From JALFST01 sp022779285 (GTDB taxonomy: Bacteria > Bacillota > Clostridia > Tissierellales > Peptoniphilaceae), in the NCBI GenBank assembly GCA_050313895.1, contig JBNPMI010000004.1: 64,000 nt of DNA; one strand, written 5' to 3'. Position 1 is the first letter of the stretch. Each line of letters opens with the position of its first letter. The position numbers and the translations under genes were made by a program. The notes under the pieces are model-generated. The model searched no databases. It had not been told where the DNA came from and saw only the letters and a program-made list of their open reading frames with translations. Shown one piece after another: positions 37,162 to 45,308 of the stretch.

Positions 37162-37785
37162 CTATAGCTTGACAACTTTCTGAAATCGATACAACAGATT
37201 CTCGTCATGCGTAACGACAACAATCGTTTTCCCAGAACGATTCATGTCGAATAGAATGTCCATGACCTTTTTCCCGTTTTCATCATCCAGATTTCCTGTC
37301 GGCTCATCTGCAAAAATTACCGAACAGGGTTTCACCAAAAGTCTGGCAAGTGCAACCCTTTGTTGCTCTCCACCGGAAAGCGTGTAGATCTTCTGTTTTT
37401 CCATGCCGCTGAGTCCCACCGTTTCCAAAGCATTTCGAATCGCTTCTTTTTTATCACGAATTTCTGTATTGTACTTGAGACCGATTCGAATATTTTTCTC
37501 GACTGTGTCTTGATCGATAAGAGCATAGTTTTGAAACAGATATCCAATCTCTTTCCGCATTTTCAAAGCGGCTTGTCTGCTGCCGGCAGTATACTCTTTC
37601 CCATCCCAGCAAATCTTCCCGGAAGAAGGCTGCTCAATCAAGCTCATGATATTCAACAAGGTGGACTTTCCGCTTCCGGATTTACCGATGATTGCAACGG
37701 ACTCACCGTCTTCAATTGTCAAATGGAGATTTTGAAAAAGAATCTTTTTCCCGTATCTTTTCCCGAGATTCCGGAGTTGGAGCAT
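37162..37785 (-). CDS. ABC transporter ATPase, bacteriocin-export (lactococcin-972) type
   Basis: A 207-residue MacB-class ATPase. Walker A GKSGSGKST, Q-loop YLFQNYALID, signature LSGGEQQRVALARLL, Walker B CSVIFADEPTGNLD and H-loop VVVTHDENL are intact. The short length and the QNYALIDQDTVEKNI segment resemble the group that pairs with DUF1430-like proteins. The start at 37785 is based on family length; an ATG 17 codons upstream has no better ribosome site. It should energise the membrane protein encoded at 34-36 kb. Confidence 0.85.
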   Translation of the reverse strand: MLQLRNLGKRYGKKILFQNLHLTIEDGESVAIIGKSGSGKSTLLNIMSLIEQPSSGKICWDGKEYTAGSRQAALKMRKEIGYLFQNYALIDQDTVEKNIRIGLKYNTEIRDKKEAIRNALETVGLSGMEKQKIYTLSGGEQQRVALARLLVKPCSVIFADEPTGNLDDENGKKVMDILFDMNRSGKTIVVVTHDENLLYRFQKVVKL

Positions 37786-37916
37786 ATCGGGCACCCTTTC
37801 TTTCAGTTTGCTGAGAAAACCTTTTTTGTTCTGCATTGCGGGACTGCTTTGATTCCAATATAAAGTGTAAAAAATATTTTGTCAAATAGTTTTCCAAGTT
37901 TAACATTTATAAAAAA

Positions 37917-37943
37917 AACAAAAAAAAACGAGGCCTCAGCCTC
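37917..37943 (-). terminator. Terminator of the SRP RNA
   Basis: On the minus strand a GAGGC/GCCTC stem with a TGAG loop is followed by nine T. It directly follows the 3' end of the SRP RNA. Confidence 0.85.
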
Positions 37944-37949
37944 AAAAAT

Positions 37950-38206
37950 AAGCACACCCGGCTCTGTGGAACCCTGCGAACTCGGAACCAAGGCAGCCAG
38001 CTCGACCGCAGCGCTCCTGCAACACAGGAACTTTCACACTTAATGCTGCTATCTTCCGATCCTGACATGGTTCATGGATCATCCCTTGCGCAGGACTACG
38101 GTGTCAACACCGCTTACCAAGACCGGCGATCCACACGGAACCCCTCGGCCGGGAATTCTACCCTGCTATAGCGGATTGCAGGTCACAGGGCACCGCTAAC
38201 TCCCCG
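37950..38206 (-). ncRNA. ffs: Signal recognition particle RNA (large, Firmicute type)
   Basis: On the minus strand the conserved SRP domain is clear: CATGTCAGGATCGGAAGATAG followed by CAGCATTAAGTG, the asymmetric-loop helix that binds Ffh. The 5' part begins GGGGAGTTAGCGGTGCCCTG, and the 3' part (GGTTCCACAGAGCCGGGTG) pairs with it. About 257 bases, matching the long SRP RNA with an Alu domain. The ends are approximate. A tRNA-Ser lies just upstream on the same strand. Confidence 0.9.
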
Positions 38207-38216
38207 TATAGTGCAA

Positions 38217-38303
38217 CGGAGAGCGGGGGATTCGAACCCCCGATACGCTTACACGTATACATGATTTCCAATCATGCTCCTTCGACCGCTCGGACAGCTC
38301 TCC
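38217..38303 (-). tRNA. tRNA-Ser (anticodon GGA)
   Basis: An 87-base class II tRNA with a long variable arm. The acceptor GGAGAGC pairs with GCTCTCC and the discriminator is G. The anticodon stem CATGA/TCATG holds TTGGAAA, giving anticodon GGA. The T-loop GGTTCGAATCC is standard. No encoded CCA. Confidence 0.97.
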
Positions 38304-38883
38304 ACAGTTACCAGAACATTATAAGTGTTTCGAACGAAGTTGTCAAAAAGGATTTTCCGTTGCTCACAAGGTGTATCGAATTTCCATCATCTCGTAGCAA
38401 GGCCGAGTGATAGCAAACGTACAGCACGAAACATGATCGCAGGATATCGAAAGGAAAGCATGACTTCGACATGGCAATCGGGTCAAATGTCGCCTCGTTC
38501 TCTTTCCGGACATGGAAAAGAAAAAAGTTGTAGATTGATCTTGTTCTGCAAATATGCAGGGTTCCATCTTCGCCATTTTTATGAGTTGCTCATACGGCAT
38601 GAAACGCTTTCTCAGTTCAGTTTGAGCACATTACGTAACATTTTCAGGAATATGATGTCTTCCTCTTAAGGCATACCTCAAAACGAGGCAAATAAACCAT
38701 CTCAGGGAGTGAAAAGTTCATTTGCGTTTGACACGTTTTTACGTACAAGATACGAGTAAGAAAATCATCGTCCATACGCCGGATAAATCAAACGGACATC
38801 GAAGGCGGAAAATACGGATTGTATGAAACTTTATCGGAGAATTGGAACTTTTCGAGGATAAGCAGATCAATGAGCGTCAAATC
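38304..38883. other. Non-coding region with possible gene relics
   Basis: About 580 bases without an intact gene. Around 38738-38800 the plus strand reads TSKKIIVHTPDK, and in another frame GGKYGLYETLSEN, which together look like the strand core of a LytTR DNA-binding domain broken by frameshifts. The rest shows nothing recognisable. The assignment is weak. Confidence 0.3.
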
Positions 38884-38922
38884 AAAAACAGGACAGCATA
38901 ACAGAGCGCTATGCTGTCCTGC
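38884..38922 (-). terminator. Terminator of the ato-like operon
   Basis: On the minus strand a stem CAGGACAGCATA / TATGCTGTCCTG around GCGCTCTGT is followed by TTTTTG. It lies about 70 bases past the DASS transporter stop. Confidence 0.92.
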
Positions 38923-38992
38923 AATTTAACAATTACTTCCTTATTGTTGTTCTTTTTTTGAATGAGTGTCTCTTTTTCATGTCTTGCCGACC

Positions 38993-40459
38993 CTATCCGG
39001 CAAGCAGCTGGTAACCAATGAGGCAGGCCGCTATGCCGGAAGCCAGCACCATCACAATTCCATACCGGATGACCATTTTCGAATCTGAATGCGGATCTGC
39101 ATGCAGCATTGCAATTGGCGCAAAGGAAGATGGAAGGACAAATGCAAGGCAGCCACCCATGGTTGTCGTAATTGCCAGTGCCGCAGGGTTCAGGGTGTTG
39201 GAAGCGAGGGATACGCTCATCGCCACCCCTGTCATGATGGTAATCGTGGACACATTGGATGAGAAATTCGTCAGCACACAAGAACCGAGGGCAAATAAGA
39301 AGACTACAACCAATGTCGGTGCCTTTTCGATGATCGGGGTCAAATTCGCCACGACATATTCATTCAGCCCTACACCCTCTGCAGAAACTGCGGAGCCCAA
39401 CAAAACACCGATGGAAATGAAGAAGATGGTTGCCCAAGGGATCTTCGAATTCATCTGCTCCTTTAAATTGATGAGCGGCTTATCATTAATACGAATGACC
39501 GCGAGCAAAATGACGGCCAGAAAAGCCCAAAAAGTAATGCTGAATTTTTTCATAAAGACCAAGAGAGGGTTATCCCCTGCCAAGATAGTTTGTAGCAATC
39601 CGGGTGCAATCCACAGGACGACCGTTGCGAAGAAGATGCCGGCAATTGCCTTTTCCCGAAGCTGCATCGGCTTGACTTCTTGAGTGAATTTCGAAATGTC
39701 GAGATCCTTCACCTTAGAGACATCCGGTTTGATGACGAAGCGAACGATAAGGCAAAGAAAGGCAAATAAGGCCAAGGTGGTAGGGACGGCATAAATCATA
39801 TAGTCAAACAGGTTGATGCTATATCCTGCCGCCTGCTCAAAAATTCCCAGACCCAAGATTACCAGGGAGTGAGAAATCGGAGTCGCAGCACCGCCTAAGT
39901 TGACCGCAAACACAGCCCCCATTATCAGGACATTGGCATACCGACTCTTAGAATCATAGCCGATCTTTTCAAGAATTTCACCGGTAAAAGCCAAGAAAAA
40001 GGCTGTGGCGGGGACTTGATCCATAAAGGCTCCCACCAGGAAACAAATGCCAAAATAGATGAAGGTAAAGAACCAGGGGCTCTTTTTTGCCGCCTTCATG
40101 GATAGGATTTTAATGGTCAACCGGGTCGTAAATCCCGATTCATTGAGAGCATTGGTCATGATCATGCTGGCAACCACAAAAGAGAAGATCCAGTTTCCCA
40201 CCGACCCTTTTAATATATCGTTTAAACTCATAACCCCGGTCAATGACAGCATAAGAAAGCTGAAGAAAACAGGCCAAATCGTATCGACGAGAGATAAAAG
40301 CAAAACCGTCCCGATGAAGATTCCAATGACCTGCATCCCCATAGGAGTGATCGGCGCCGGGGCCGGCAATATCCAGAATATACCCATGATCGCCAAGCAG
40401 AGGGCGGTCTTGAGTATTACATTTTTATTCCATTGAAATTTTTCTGTTGTCGTATTCAT
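38993..40459 (-). CDS. DASS/SLC13-family anion:sodium symporter
   Basis: A 488-residue carrier with about 12 membrane segments. The first SNT-like motif is replaced by a region around NLGGAATPISHS, and the C-terminal SSNVSTITIMTG matches the second conserved Na+/substrate motif of the divalent-anion symporter family. It is the last gene of a unit with thiolase and two-subunit CoA-transferase, so it likely imports the acid that the CoA-transferase activates, taking the place AtoE has in the E. coli ato operon. Start at ATG 40459 with AGGTGA upstream; a GTG three codons earlier is less likely. Confidence 0.85.
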   Translation of the reverse strand: MNTTTEKFQWNKNVILKTALCLAIMGIFWILPAPAPITPMGMQVIGIFIGTVLLLSLVDTIWPVFFSFLMLSLTGVMSLNDILKGSVGNWIFSFVVASMIMTNALNESGFTTRLTIKILSMKAAKKSPWFFTFIYFGICFLVGAFMDQVPATAFFLAFTGEILEKIGYDSKSRYANVLIMGAVFAVNLGGAATPISHSLVILGLGIFEQAAGYSINLFDYMIYAVPTTLALFAFLCLIVRFVIKPDVSKVKDLDISKFTQEVKPMQLREKAIAGIFFATVVLWIAPGLLQTILAGDNPLLVFMKKFSITFWAFLAVILLAVIRINDKPLINLKEQMNSKIPWATIFFISIGVLLGSAVSAEGVGLNEYVVANLTPIIEKAPTLVVVFLFALGSCVLTNFSSNVSTITIMTGVAMSVSLASNTLNPAALAITTTMGGCLAFVLPSSFAPIAMLHADPHSDSKMVIRYGIVMVLASGIAACLIGYQLLAG

Positions 40460-40479
40460 GGCGGTCACCTATTATGAAC

Positions 40480-41724
40480 TTATTTTTGAAAACAGCCGTT
40501 TTCAAGAAGCAGGGCAATCCCTTGACCTCCACCAATGCAGGCGCTGACCAGCGCATACCGGAGCGAAGGATTCTCTTCAAATTCGTATAGGGCGGTTGTA
40601 ATAATCCGAGCTCCCGTCATCCCCAACGGGTGCCCTAAAGCAACCGCACCTCCGTGGAGGTTAAAATGCTTCTTGTAGTATTCACTTCCCAGGTAGATAT
40701 CGAGCTCCTTTAAGCAGCCCAAGGTCTGTCCGGAAAAGGCCTCATTGATTTCGAGCATTCCGATATCCTTTTTTAAATCCAGACCCTGCCTTGCAAGAAG
40801 CTGGTTGATAGCAGGCACCGGTCCCATCCCCATATAAGCGGGATCAACCCCTGCAATTTCATAATCTACTAACCGGGCCATAATATGCAACTGATGTTCT
40901 TTGGCATAGGAGGCCGTGGTCATAATTTCAAAAGCAGCTCCATCATTCAGACCTGAGGCATTCCCCGCCGTCACGGTCCCATCCTTCTCGAATACCGGTT
41001 TGAGCTTGGCTAACTTCTCCAAACTGGTATCCGGTCTTGGGTGCCCATCCTTCTCAACAAGGGTGACTCCCTTCCTGGATTTGACTTCCACCGGCACGAT
41101 CTCTTTGGCAAAGCGCCCTGATTCCATCGCCGCTTTCGCCTTCATTTGGCTTTCATAAGCAAAGAGATCCTGATCCTCCCTGGAAATGTGGTATTTGCGC
41201 ACAATGTTCTCTGCGGTATTCCCCATATGGTTGATACCGGAATTCGCCCCGGATGCCGTCCGGTGTCCTTCATCGTTGGCATCGATCACCCTCTTGTCCC
41301 CCATACGGAAGCCCTGATATCGAACTTCTTCCGGCAGCATATAAGGTGCCCTGGAAAGAGATTCCGCTCCCCCGGCAGCGATGACCTTTTTGTTCCCACG
41401 CAATAACTCCAAGGCGGCAGAAACCGCTGATTGCATGCCTGATCCGCAAATCCGGTTTACGGTCATTCCCGTGGATTCATGTTTGAGGCCCGCATCGATA
41501 GCAATAATATTCCCCAAATTGTTGGTCGTCTGAGAACCTGTGACATGCCCGACGACCACCTCATCAATGTCTTCTTTTTGAATGCCCGCCCTGCGAATGG
41601 CTTCATGGAGGGCGATAACCCCCAACTCTTGGACCTTGACTGTTTTCAAGTCCCCCAGGTAAGCTCCGACAGGAGTCCGCGCTGCACCGACAAAAACAAT
41701 TTCATCTTGCAAAAAATGAAGCAT
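40480..41724 (-). CDS. atoB: Acetyl-CoA C-acetyltransferase (thiolase)
   Basis: A 414-residue thiolase that splits acetoacetyl-CoA to two acetyl-CoA or runs in reverse. The nucleophilic Cys is in NRICGSGMQS, the HGGAVALGHPLG motif gives the catalytic His, and the C-terminal SACIGGGQG gives the second Cys. GGAGG lies before ATG 41724. It stands between the CoA-transferase and the DASS carrier. Degradation of acetoacetate or a related 3-oxoacid is the likely main role; supply of butyrate synthesis is the alternative. Confidence 0.93.
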   Translation of the reverse strand: MLHFLQDEIVFVGAARTPVGAYLGDLKTVKVQELGVIALHEAIRRAGIQKEDIDEVVVGHVTGSQTTNNLGNIIAIDAGLKHESTGMTVNRICGSGMQSAVSAALELLRGNKKVIAAGGAESLSRAPYMLPEEVRYQGFRMGDKRVIDANDEGHRTASGANSGINHMGNTAENIVRKYHISREDQDLFAYESQMKAKAAMESGRFAKEIVPVEVKSRKGVTLVEKDGHPRPDTSLEKLAKLKPVFEKDGTVTAGNASGLNDGAAFEIMTTASYAKEHQLHIMARLVDYEIAGVDPAYMGMGPVPAINQLLARQGLDLKKDIGMLEINEAFSGQTLGCLKELDIYLGSEYYKKHFNLHGGAVALGHPLGMTGARIITTALYEFEENPSLRYALVSACIGGGQGIALLLENGCFQK

Positions 41725-41734
41725 CTTTTCCTCC

Positions 41735-42412
41735 TTATATTCCCAACATCTCTTCTAAATGATCTGAGACTCTCACATCCGCCTCAATTTCCGCGAGCGT
41801 TTGCTCCAAAGAAAAATCCGGATTATAAGCTGTCATCAGCAGGTACCCGTCCTTGACCTCCAAAACCGCTTTTTCCGTTACGATCATGCCGGCTGCCTTT
41901 TCTGCCGTCAGCGGCAAGGTACACTTCTTCAAGATCTTGGCCTTCCCGTGGTTGGTATGGTAGCTTGCGATAATGACCGTCTCCGCTCCGACGCAGAGAT
42001 CCATGGCGCCGCCCATGCCGACAACCAGCTTCCCCGGAATGGTATAATTGGCGATGTTGCCCTCTTGGTCGACCTCCATCGTGCCCAGTACACAGGCCGC
42101 CAGGTGTCCCCCGCGGATAATGCCGAAAGACAGGGAAGAATCGAAGAATGAGGCCCCTTTCTTGTACTTGGTCGGGTAGCCTGAAGAGCTGATGACCCCG
42201 GGTATGTATGCCGGATCTTCGTAGTCGATATCGCCCACCGCTCCGATCATGCCGTTTTCCGAGTGGATATTGATATTTTGTTCCTCCGTAATGTATTTGG
42301 ACACCAGAGTCGGAAGTCCAACTCCCAGATTCACATACGTGTTCGAAGGCAGACGGCTCGCAATGTTTTTTGCAATAATAATCTTCATATCACCTTTGCT
42401 TAATTCCCTCAT
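41735..42412 (-). CDS. atoA: 3-oxoacid/acetate-type CoA-transferase, beta subunit
   Basis: A 225-residue family I CoA-transferase subunit. The catalytic glutamate is in the SENGMIG motif, and VNLGVGLPTLV and GGAMDLCVGA are conserved. It overlaps the alpha-subunit gene by four bases. The pair moves CoA between acetyl-CoA or a similar donor and a short-chain acid such as acetoacetate. The exact acid cannot be told from sequence. Confidence 0.93.
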   Translation of the reverse strand: MRELSKGDMKIIIAKNIASRLPSNTYVNLGVGLPTLVSKYITEEQNINIHSENGMIGAVGDIDYEDPAYIPGVISSSGYPTKYKKGASFFDSSLSFGIIRGGHLAACVLGTMEVDQEGNIANYTIPGKLVVGMGGAMDLCVGAETVIIASYHTNHGKAKILKKCTLPLTAEKAAGMIVTEKAVLEVKDGYLLMTAYNPDFSLEQTLAEIEADVRVSDHLEEMLGI

Positions 42413-43080
42413 TGCACACTTCCTTTCACAACAAAGTCGGTAAAGATACCGGGCATGCTGACGTCATTCGGATCAATCTCACCATCTTCGACAATCTCAT
42501 CTGCCTGCACAATCGTTAGATCTGCAGCGGTCATCATCATTGCCGAATGCGAGGTGGCGGAACCGAAGAAAACGACGTTTCCCATATGATCCGCCTTCAT
42601 GGCACGGACAATGCAGACATCTGCCCGCAAAGGCTTCTCTAAAAGGTAGTCTTTCCCATCCACCGTGATCAGCTCTTTTCCTTCGGCGATTTCTGTCCCC
42701 AGCCCGGTCGGTGTTAAGACTCCACCGAGGCCGAACCCACCCGCTCGAATTCGTTCAACAAGAGTCCCCTGCGGCACAAACTCCACCTCAATCTCTCCCT
42801 TATTGAACTGGTCGACCGTGTAGCGGTTCATCCCGATGTGTGATACAATCGCTTTCTTCACGCAATGGTTCGGCGTCAAGATCCCCACATGTTCTCCGGG
42901 GATATTAAGATCCCCCGTGTCGTTGCAAATCAGGGTCAAATCCTTCACCCCCGCCTTTACCATCTCTTGAATGATTTCGTTCGGAGCCGCTGATCCTGCA
43001 AAGCCTCCTATCATTAAACGGCAACCGCTCGGAATTTTTGCAACGGCTTCTTGCATGCTGATTACCTTCGTCTCTTTCAT
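42409..43080 (-). CDS. atoD: 3-oxoacid/acetate-type CoA-transferase, alpha subunit
   Basis: A 223-residue family I CoA-transferase subunit with the glycine-rich MIGGFAGSAAPNEII and the GTLVERIRAGGFGLGG region. ATG 43080 follows GGAGGAG; the in-frame ATG four codons earlier is inside that site. It heads the operon and is divergent from the LysR gene, which is the natural candidate regulator. Confidence 0.93.
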   Translation of the reverse strand: MKETKVISMQEAVAKIPSGCRLMIGGFAGSAAPNEIIQEMVKAGVKDLTLICNDTGDLNIPGEHVGILTPNHCVKKAIVSHIGMNRYTVDQFNKGEIEVEFVPQGTLVERIRAGGFGLGGVLTPTGLGTEIAEGKELITVDGKDYLLEKPLRADVCIVRAMKADHMGNVVFFGSATSHSAMMMTAADLTIVQADEIVEDGEIDPNDVSMPGIFTDFVVKGSVQ

Positions 43081-43192
43081 AGACTCCTCCATTTCTTTTG
43101 ATCTTTCGAGAGCATGAGTAAAACCTTTTTATGCTATAATCAGAATACGAGATACGACTAAGAGATACCACGATCAATAAGCTATCGTTTTC

Positions 43193-43207
43193 ATAACTTT
43201 CAGTTAT
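43193..43207. promoter_or_regulatory. Candidate LysR-type operator
   Basis: The perfect inverted repeat ATAACTTTCAGTTAT fits the T-N11-A pattern of LysR boxes. It lies in the divergent region between the CoA-transferase operon and the LysR gene, 23 bases before the LysR start. The same region also holds a TATAAT (about 43134-43139). Confidence 0.55.
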
Positions 43208-43229
43208 AGCATATTTAAGGAGGTTTCCC

Positions 43230-44138
43230 TTGATCAGTCACCTGCAGCTTCAATACATTGTGGAGACCGTCGAAAGCGAATATAACTTAACAAAGGCCTC
43301 TGAAAAGCTCTTTATCAGCCAACCGGCTCTCAGCAAATCCATCCTCAATCTGGAAAGCCAGCTGGGGAGAAAGCTTTTTTTGCGAAAAAAAGGGCGCCTT
43401 GTAGGCTTGACAAACTTAGGCACCATTGTTTATAGATATGGAAAACGTATCCTCGTCATGCATAAGGAAATGGAAGAAAAAATAGAAATTGCCCAAACCG
43501 AATCCAAAAACCTGGTTCGTCTGGGCATTCTATACGTGTTTATGAAGCTCATTTTTCATGATATTAAACCGCTGCTCATGGCAGTCCATGCGGAAACCGC
43601 CCTTGAAATCACGGAATCCGACTACTTCGATATCAAGAATAAATTTGATGAGAACCTGCTCGATATCATCATTACCATCCGAATGTCGGAAAATGAAGAG
43701 GAAATCCACCGAGAAAACCTCCTGATAAGCGAGTATGTCGTGGTCTTCGACCAAAAGCACCCCTTTTTCTCAAAAAAAGACGTAAGTTATCAAGATCTCA
43801 ATGGGCAAACTGTCGTACTCCCTTCCGAGCTCAATTACAGCAAACAGCTGATTGAAAAAAAACTCATTGATGAAAATATCCACCCCAAAAAAATCATCCA
43901 CATGTTTGAGCCTCTTTCCATCATCGAGGCGATCATGGGAACATCCGCTGTCTGCATCCTTCCTAAGATTTTTATTGATAATTTAATCAATGCAGAGGTC
44001 TCTTTCCGACACTTTGATCAGCCCTTGGCTTGGTATATGGATCTGGTCATGCACGCATGCGATGCCGAGGATCCCGTCATCAGCGCCAGCTTTTCCAAGC
44101 TTTTCAACGCCATCCGCAACAATGGATTTTCCCAATAA
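43230..44138 (+). CDS. LysR-family transcriptional regulator
   Basis: A 302-residue LTTR. The N-terminal winged helix (residues 4-62, LTKASEKLFISQPALSKSI) is followed by an effector-binding domain of usual size. The start is TTG at 43230 with AAGGAGG six bases upstream, a good match although a rare codon. Divergent position to the ato-like operon makes activation of that operon by a short-chain acid or CoA ester the most likely role. Confidence 0.9.
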   Translation: MISHLQLQYIVETVESEYNLTKASEKLFISQPALSKSILNLESQLGRKLFLRKKGRLVGLTNLGTIVYRYGKRILVMHKEMEEKIEIAQTESKNLVRLGILYVFMKLIFHDIKPLLMAVHAETALEITESDYFDIKNKFDENLLDIIITIRMSENEEEIHRENLLISEYVVVFDQKHPFFSKKDVSYQDLNGQTVVLPSELNYSKQLIEKKLIDENIHPKKIIHMFEPLSIIEAIMGTSAVCILPKIFIDNLINAEVSFRHFDQPLAWYMDLVMHACDAEDPVISASFSKLFNAIRNNGFSQ

Positions 44139-44603
44139 GCAAGGCCTTCAAACCGATCGCAAAAAGAGCAAAAAGAGTGCAAGAATAATAGGACTGTGAG
44201 CTCTCCTTTTCAGATGAAAATGGAACAGAATCCATTCCCTGCCAATACAAAGGGTAACGGTATTCTTATCTGAAAAAGCAGGATTTCAACACTTTTATAA
44301 AAGTTTTTACCCTGTTTATCTCATCGACAAAATCGGAAAAACGGAGAAAGGATCGATGAAGACGGAGAACTTTTCTCTTGTCGTAAAAAAATTGACAATT
44401 ATTTGCTGAAAATACTATGGCTGCATCATCTATGGGATAAAATATTCGCCGGTTATTGGCAAAAAATTCCGTTGTCAATAGAAACGGATCTGAACATCCG
44501 GATATCTTCCTTTTTTCAAAATACTCTTTCCCTGCAGACAATGATCTCCCTAAGCAGTGCCAAAAAGGATAAAATAGAGAAAACAACCGGAAAGAAGGCT
44601 CAC
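44139..44603. other. Intergenic region before the metallo-hydrolase
   Basis: About 465 bases. A TTGACA at 44390-44395 is followed 15 bases later by TACTAT, a possible but short-spaced promoter for the downstream gene. The open frame of the hydrolase runs back to 44403, but the residues before 44604 do not match the family. I see no other gene. Confidence 0.45.
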
Positions 44604-45245
44604 TTGATCACCACCATTACCTCTCAAAAAACGGGAAGCAACTGCTATATTCTGGCGGAGCAGGGGCATGCTCTCATCATTGATCCCGATGATACGAAGC
44701 GGATTCTTCGTTTTCTCCGGGAAACCCGGCTCCGGCCGGATCGTATTCTGCTCACTCACGAGCATTTTGACCATATCGGAGCAGTCGATGCGTTGCGGGA
44801 GCTGTATCGCATTCCTCTGCTCTGCTCCCTTCAGACATCAGAAAATATCACAAGTGAGAAAATGAATCTCTCCATTATCTATGATCTCTACGTCTTTGAA
44901 CAGTCGGGCATCGTATCCTCCGAAAGACACCCGGCTTTTCGCTTGCATCCTGCCGAGGAAACCTTTGAAGAGGAAATGTCGCTCTCGTTCTTTGAGCATA
45001 CCCTGCGTCTCAAACGGATTCCGGGTCATTCTCCCGGGAGCACCCTGATTCAGCTCGATGACACCATATTTTTTACGGGAGATTACGGCATTTTGGGGCA
45101 AAACGACAACCTGTCCCTCCCCGGCGGAAATCCGGCGGAATACGAAGCATATACAAAACCCGTTTTGCAGAAAATCCCTGCCGGGAGCACGATTTATCCC
45201 GGTCATGGAGGGCATTATAAAGCTCAGGAGAAAGGGTTCTCCTGA
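44604..45245 (+). CDS. Metallo-beta-lactamase-fold hydrolase (glyoxalase II-like)
   Basis: A 213-residue MBL-fold enzyme with the zinc motif THEHFDHIG, then GHSPGS, FTGDYG and C-terminal YPGHGGHY, all the metal ligands of the glyoxalase II/YcbL group. These split thioesters or related bonds. Start TTG 44604 gives the usual N-terminus (TTITSQKTGSNCYIL) and has AGAAGG upstream; in-frame ATGs further up would add about 20-67 unrelated residues. It converges on the ligase of the 4-hydroxybutyrate cluster, sharing the terminator, but is not in that operon. Confidence 0.85.
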   Translation: MITTITSQKTGSNCYILAEQGHALIIDPDDTKRILRFLRETRLRPDRILLTHEHFDHIGAVDALRELYRIPLLCSLQTSENITSEKMNLSIIYDLYVFEQSGIVSSERHPAFRLHPAEETFEEEMSLSFFEHTLRLKRIPGHSPGSTLIQLDDTIFFTGDYGILGQNDNLSLPGGNPAEYEAYTKPVLQKIPAGSTIYPGHGGHYKAQEKGFS

Positions 45246-45254
45246 GCTTTCTTT
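45220..45254. terminator. Terminator shared by the MBL gene and the converging 4-hydroxybutyrate operon
   Basis: A stem AAGCTCAGGAG / CTCCTGAGCTT (45220-45249) around AAAGGGTT. It includes the MBL stop codon. The T-run is better on the plus strand; on the minus strand it may still stop the ligase transcript. Confidence 0.8.
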
Positions 45255-45308
45255 ATGAGGATGCGATCGTCACGCTGAGCTCCGAATGATGCAACTCCCG
45301 GTGAGCAC

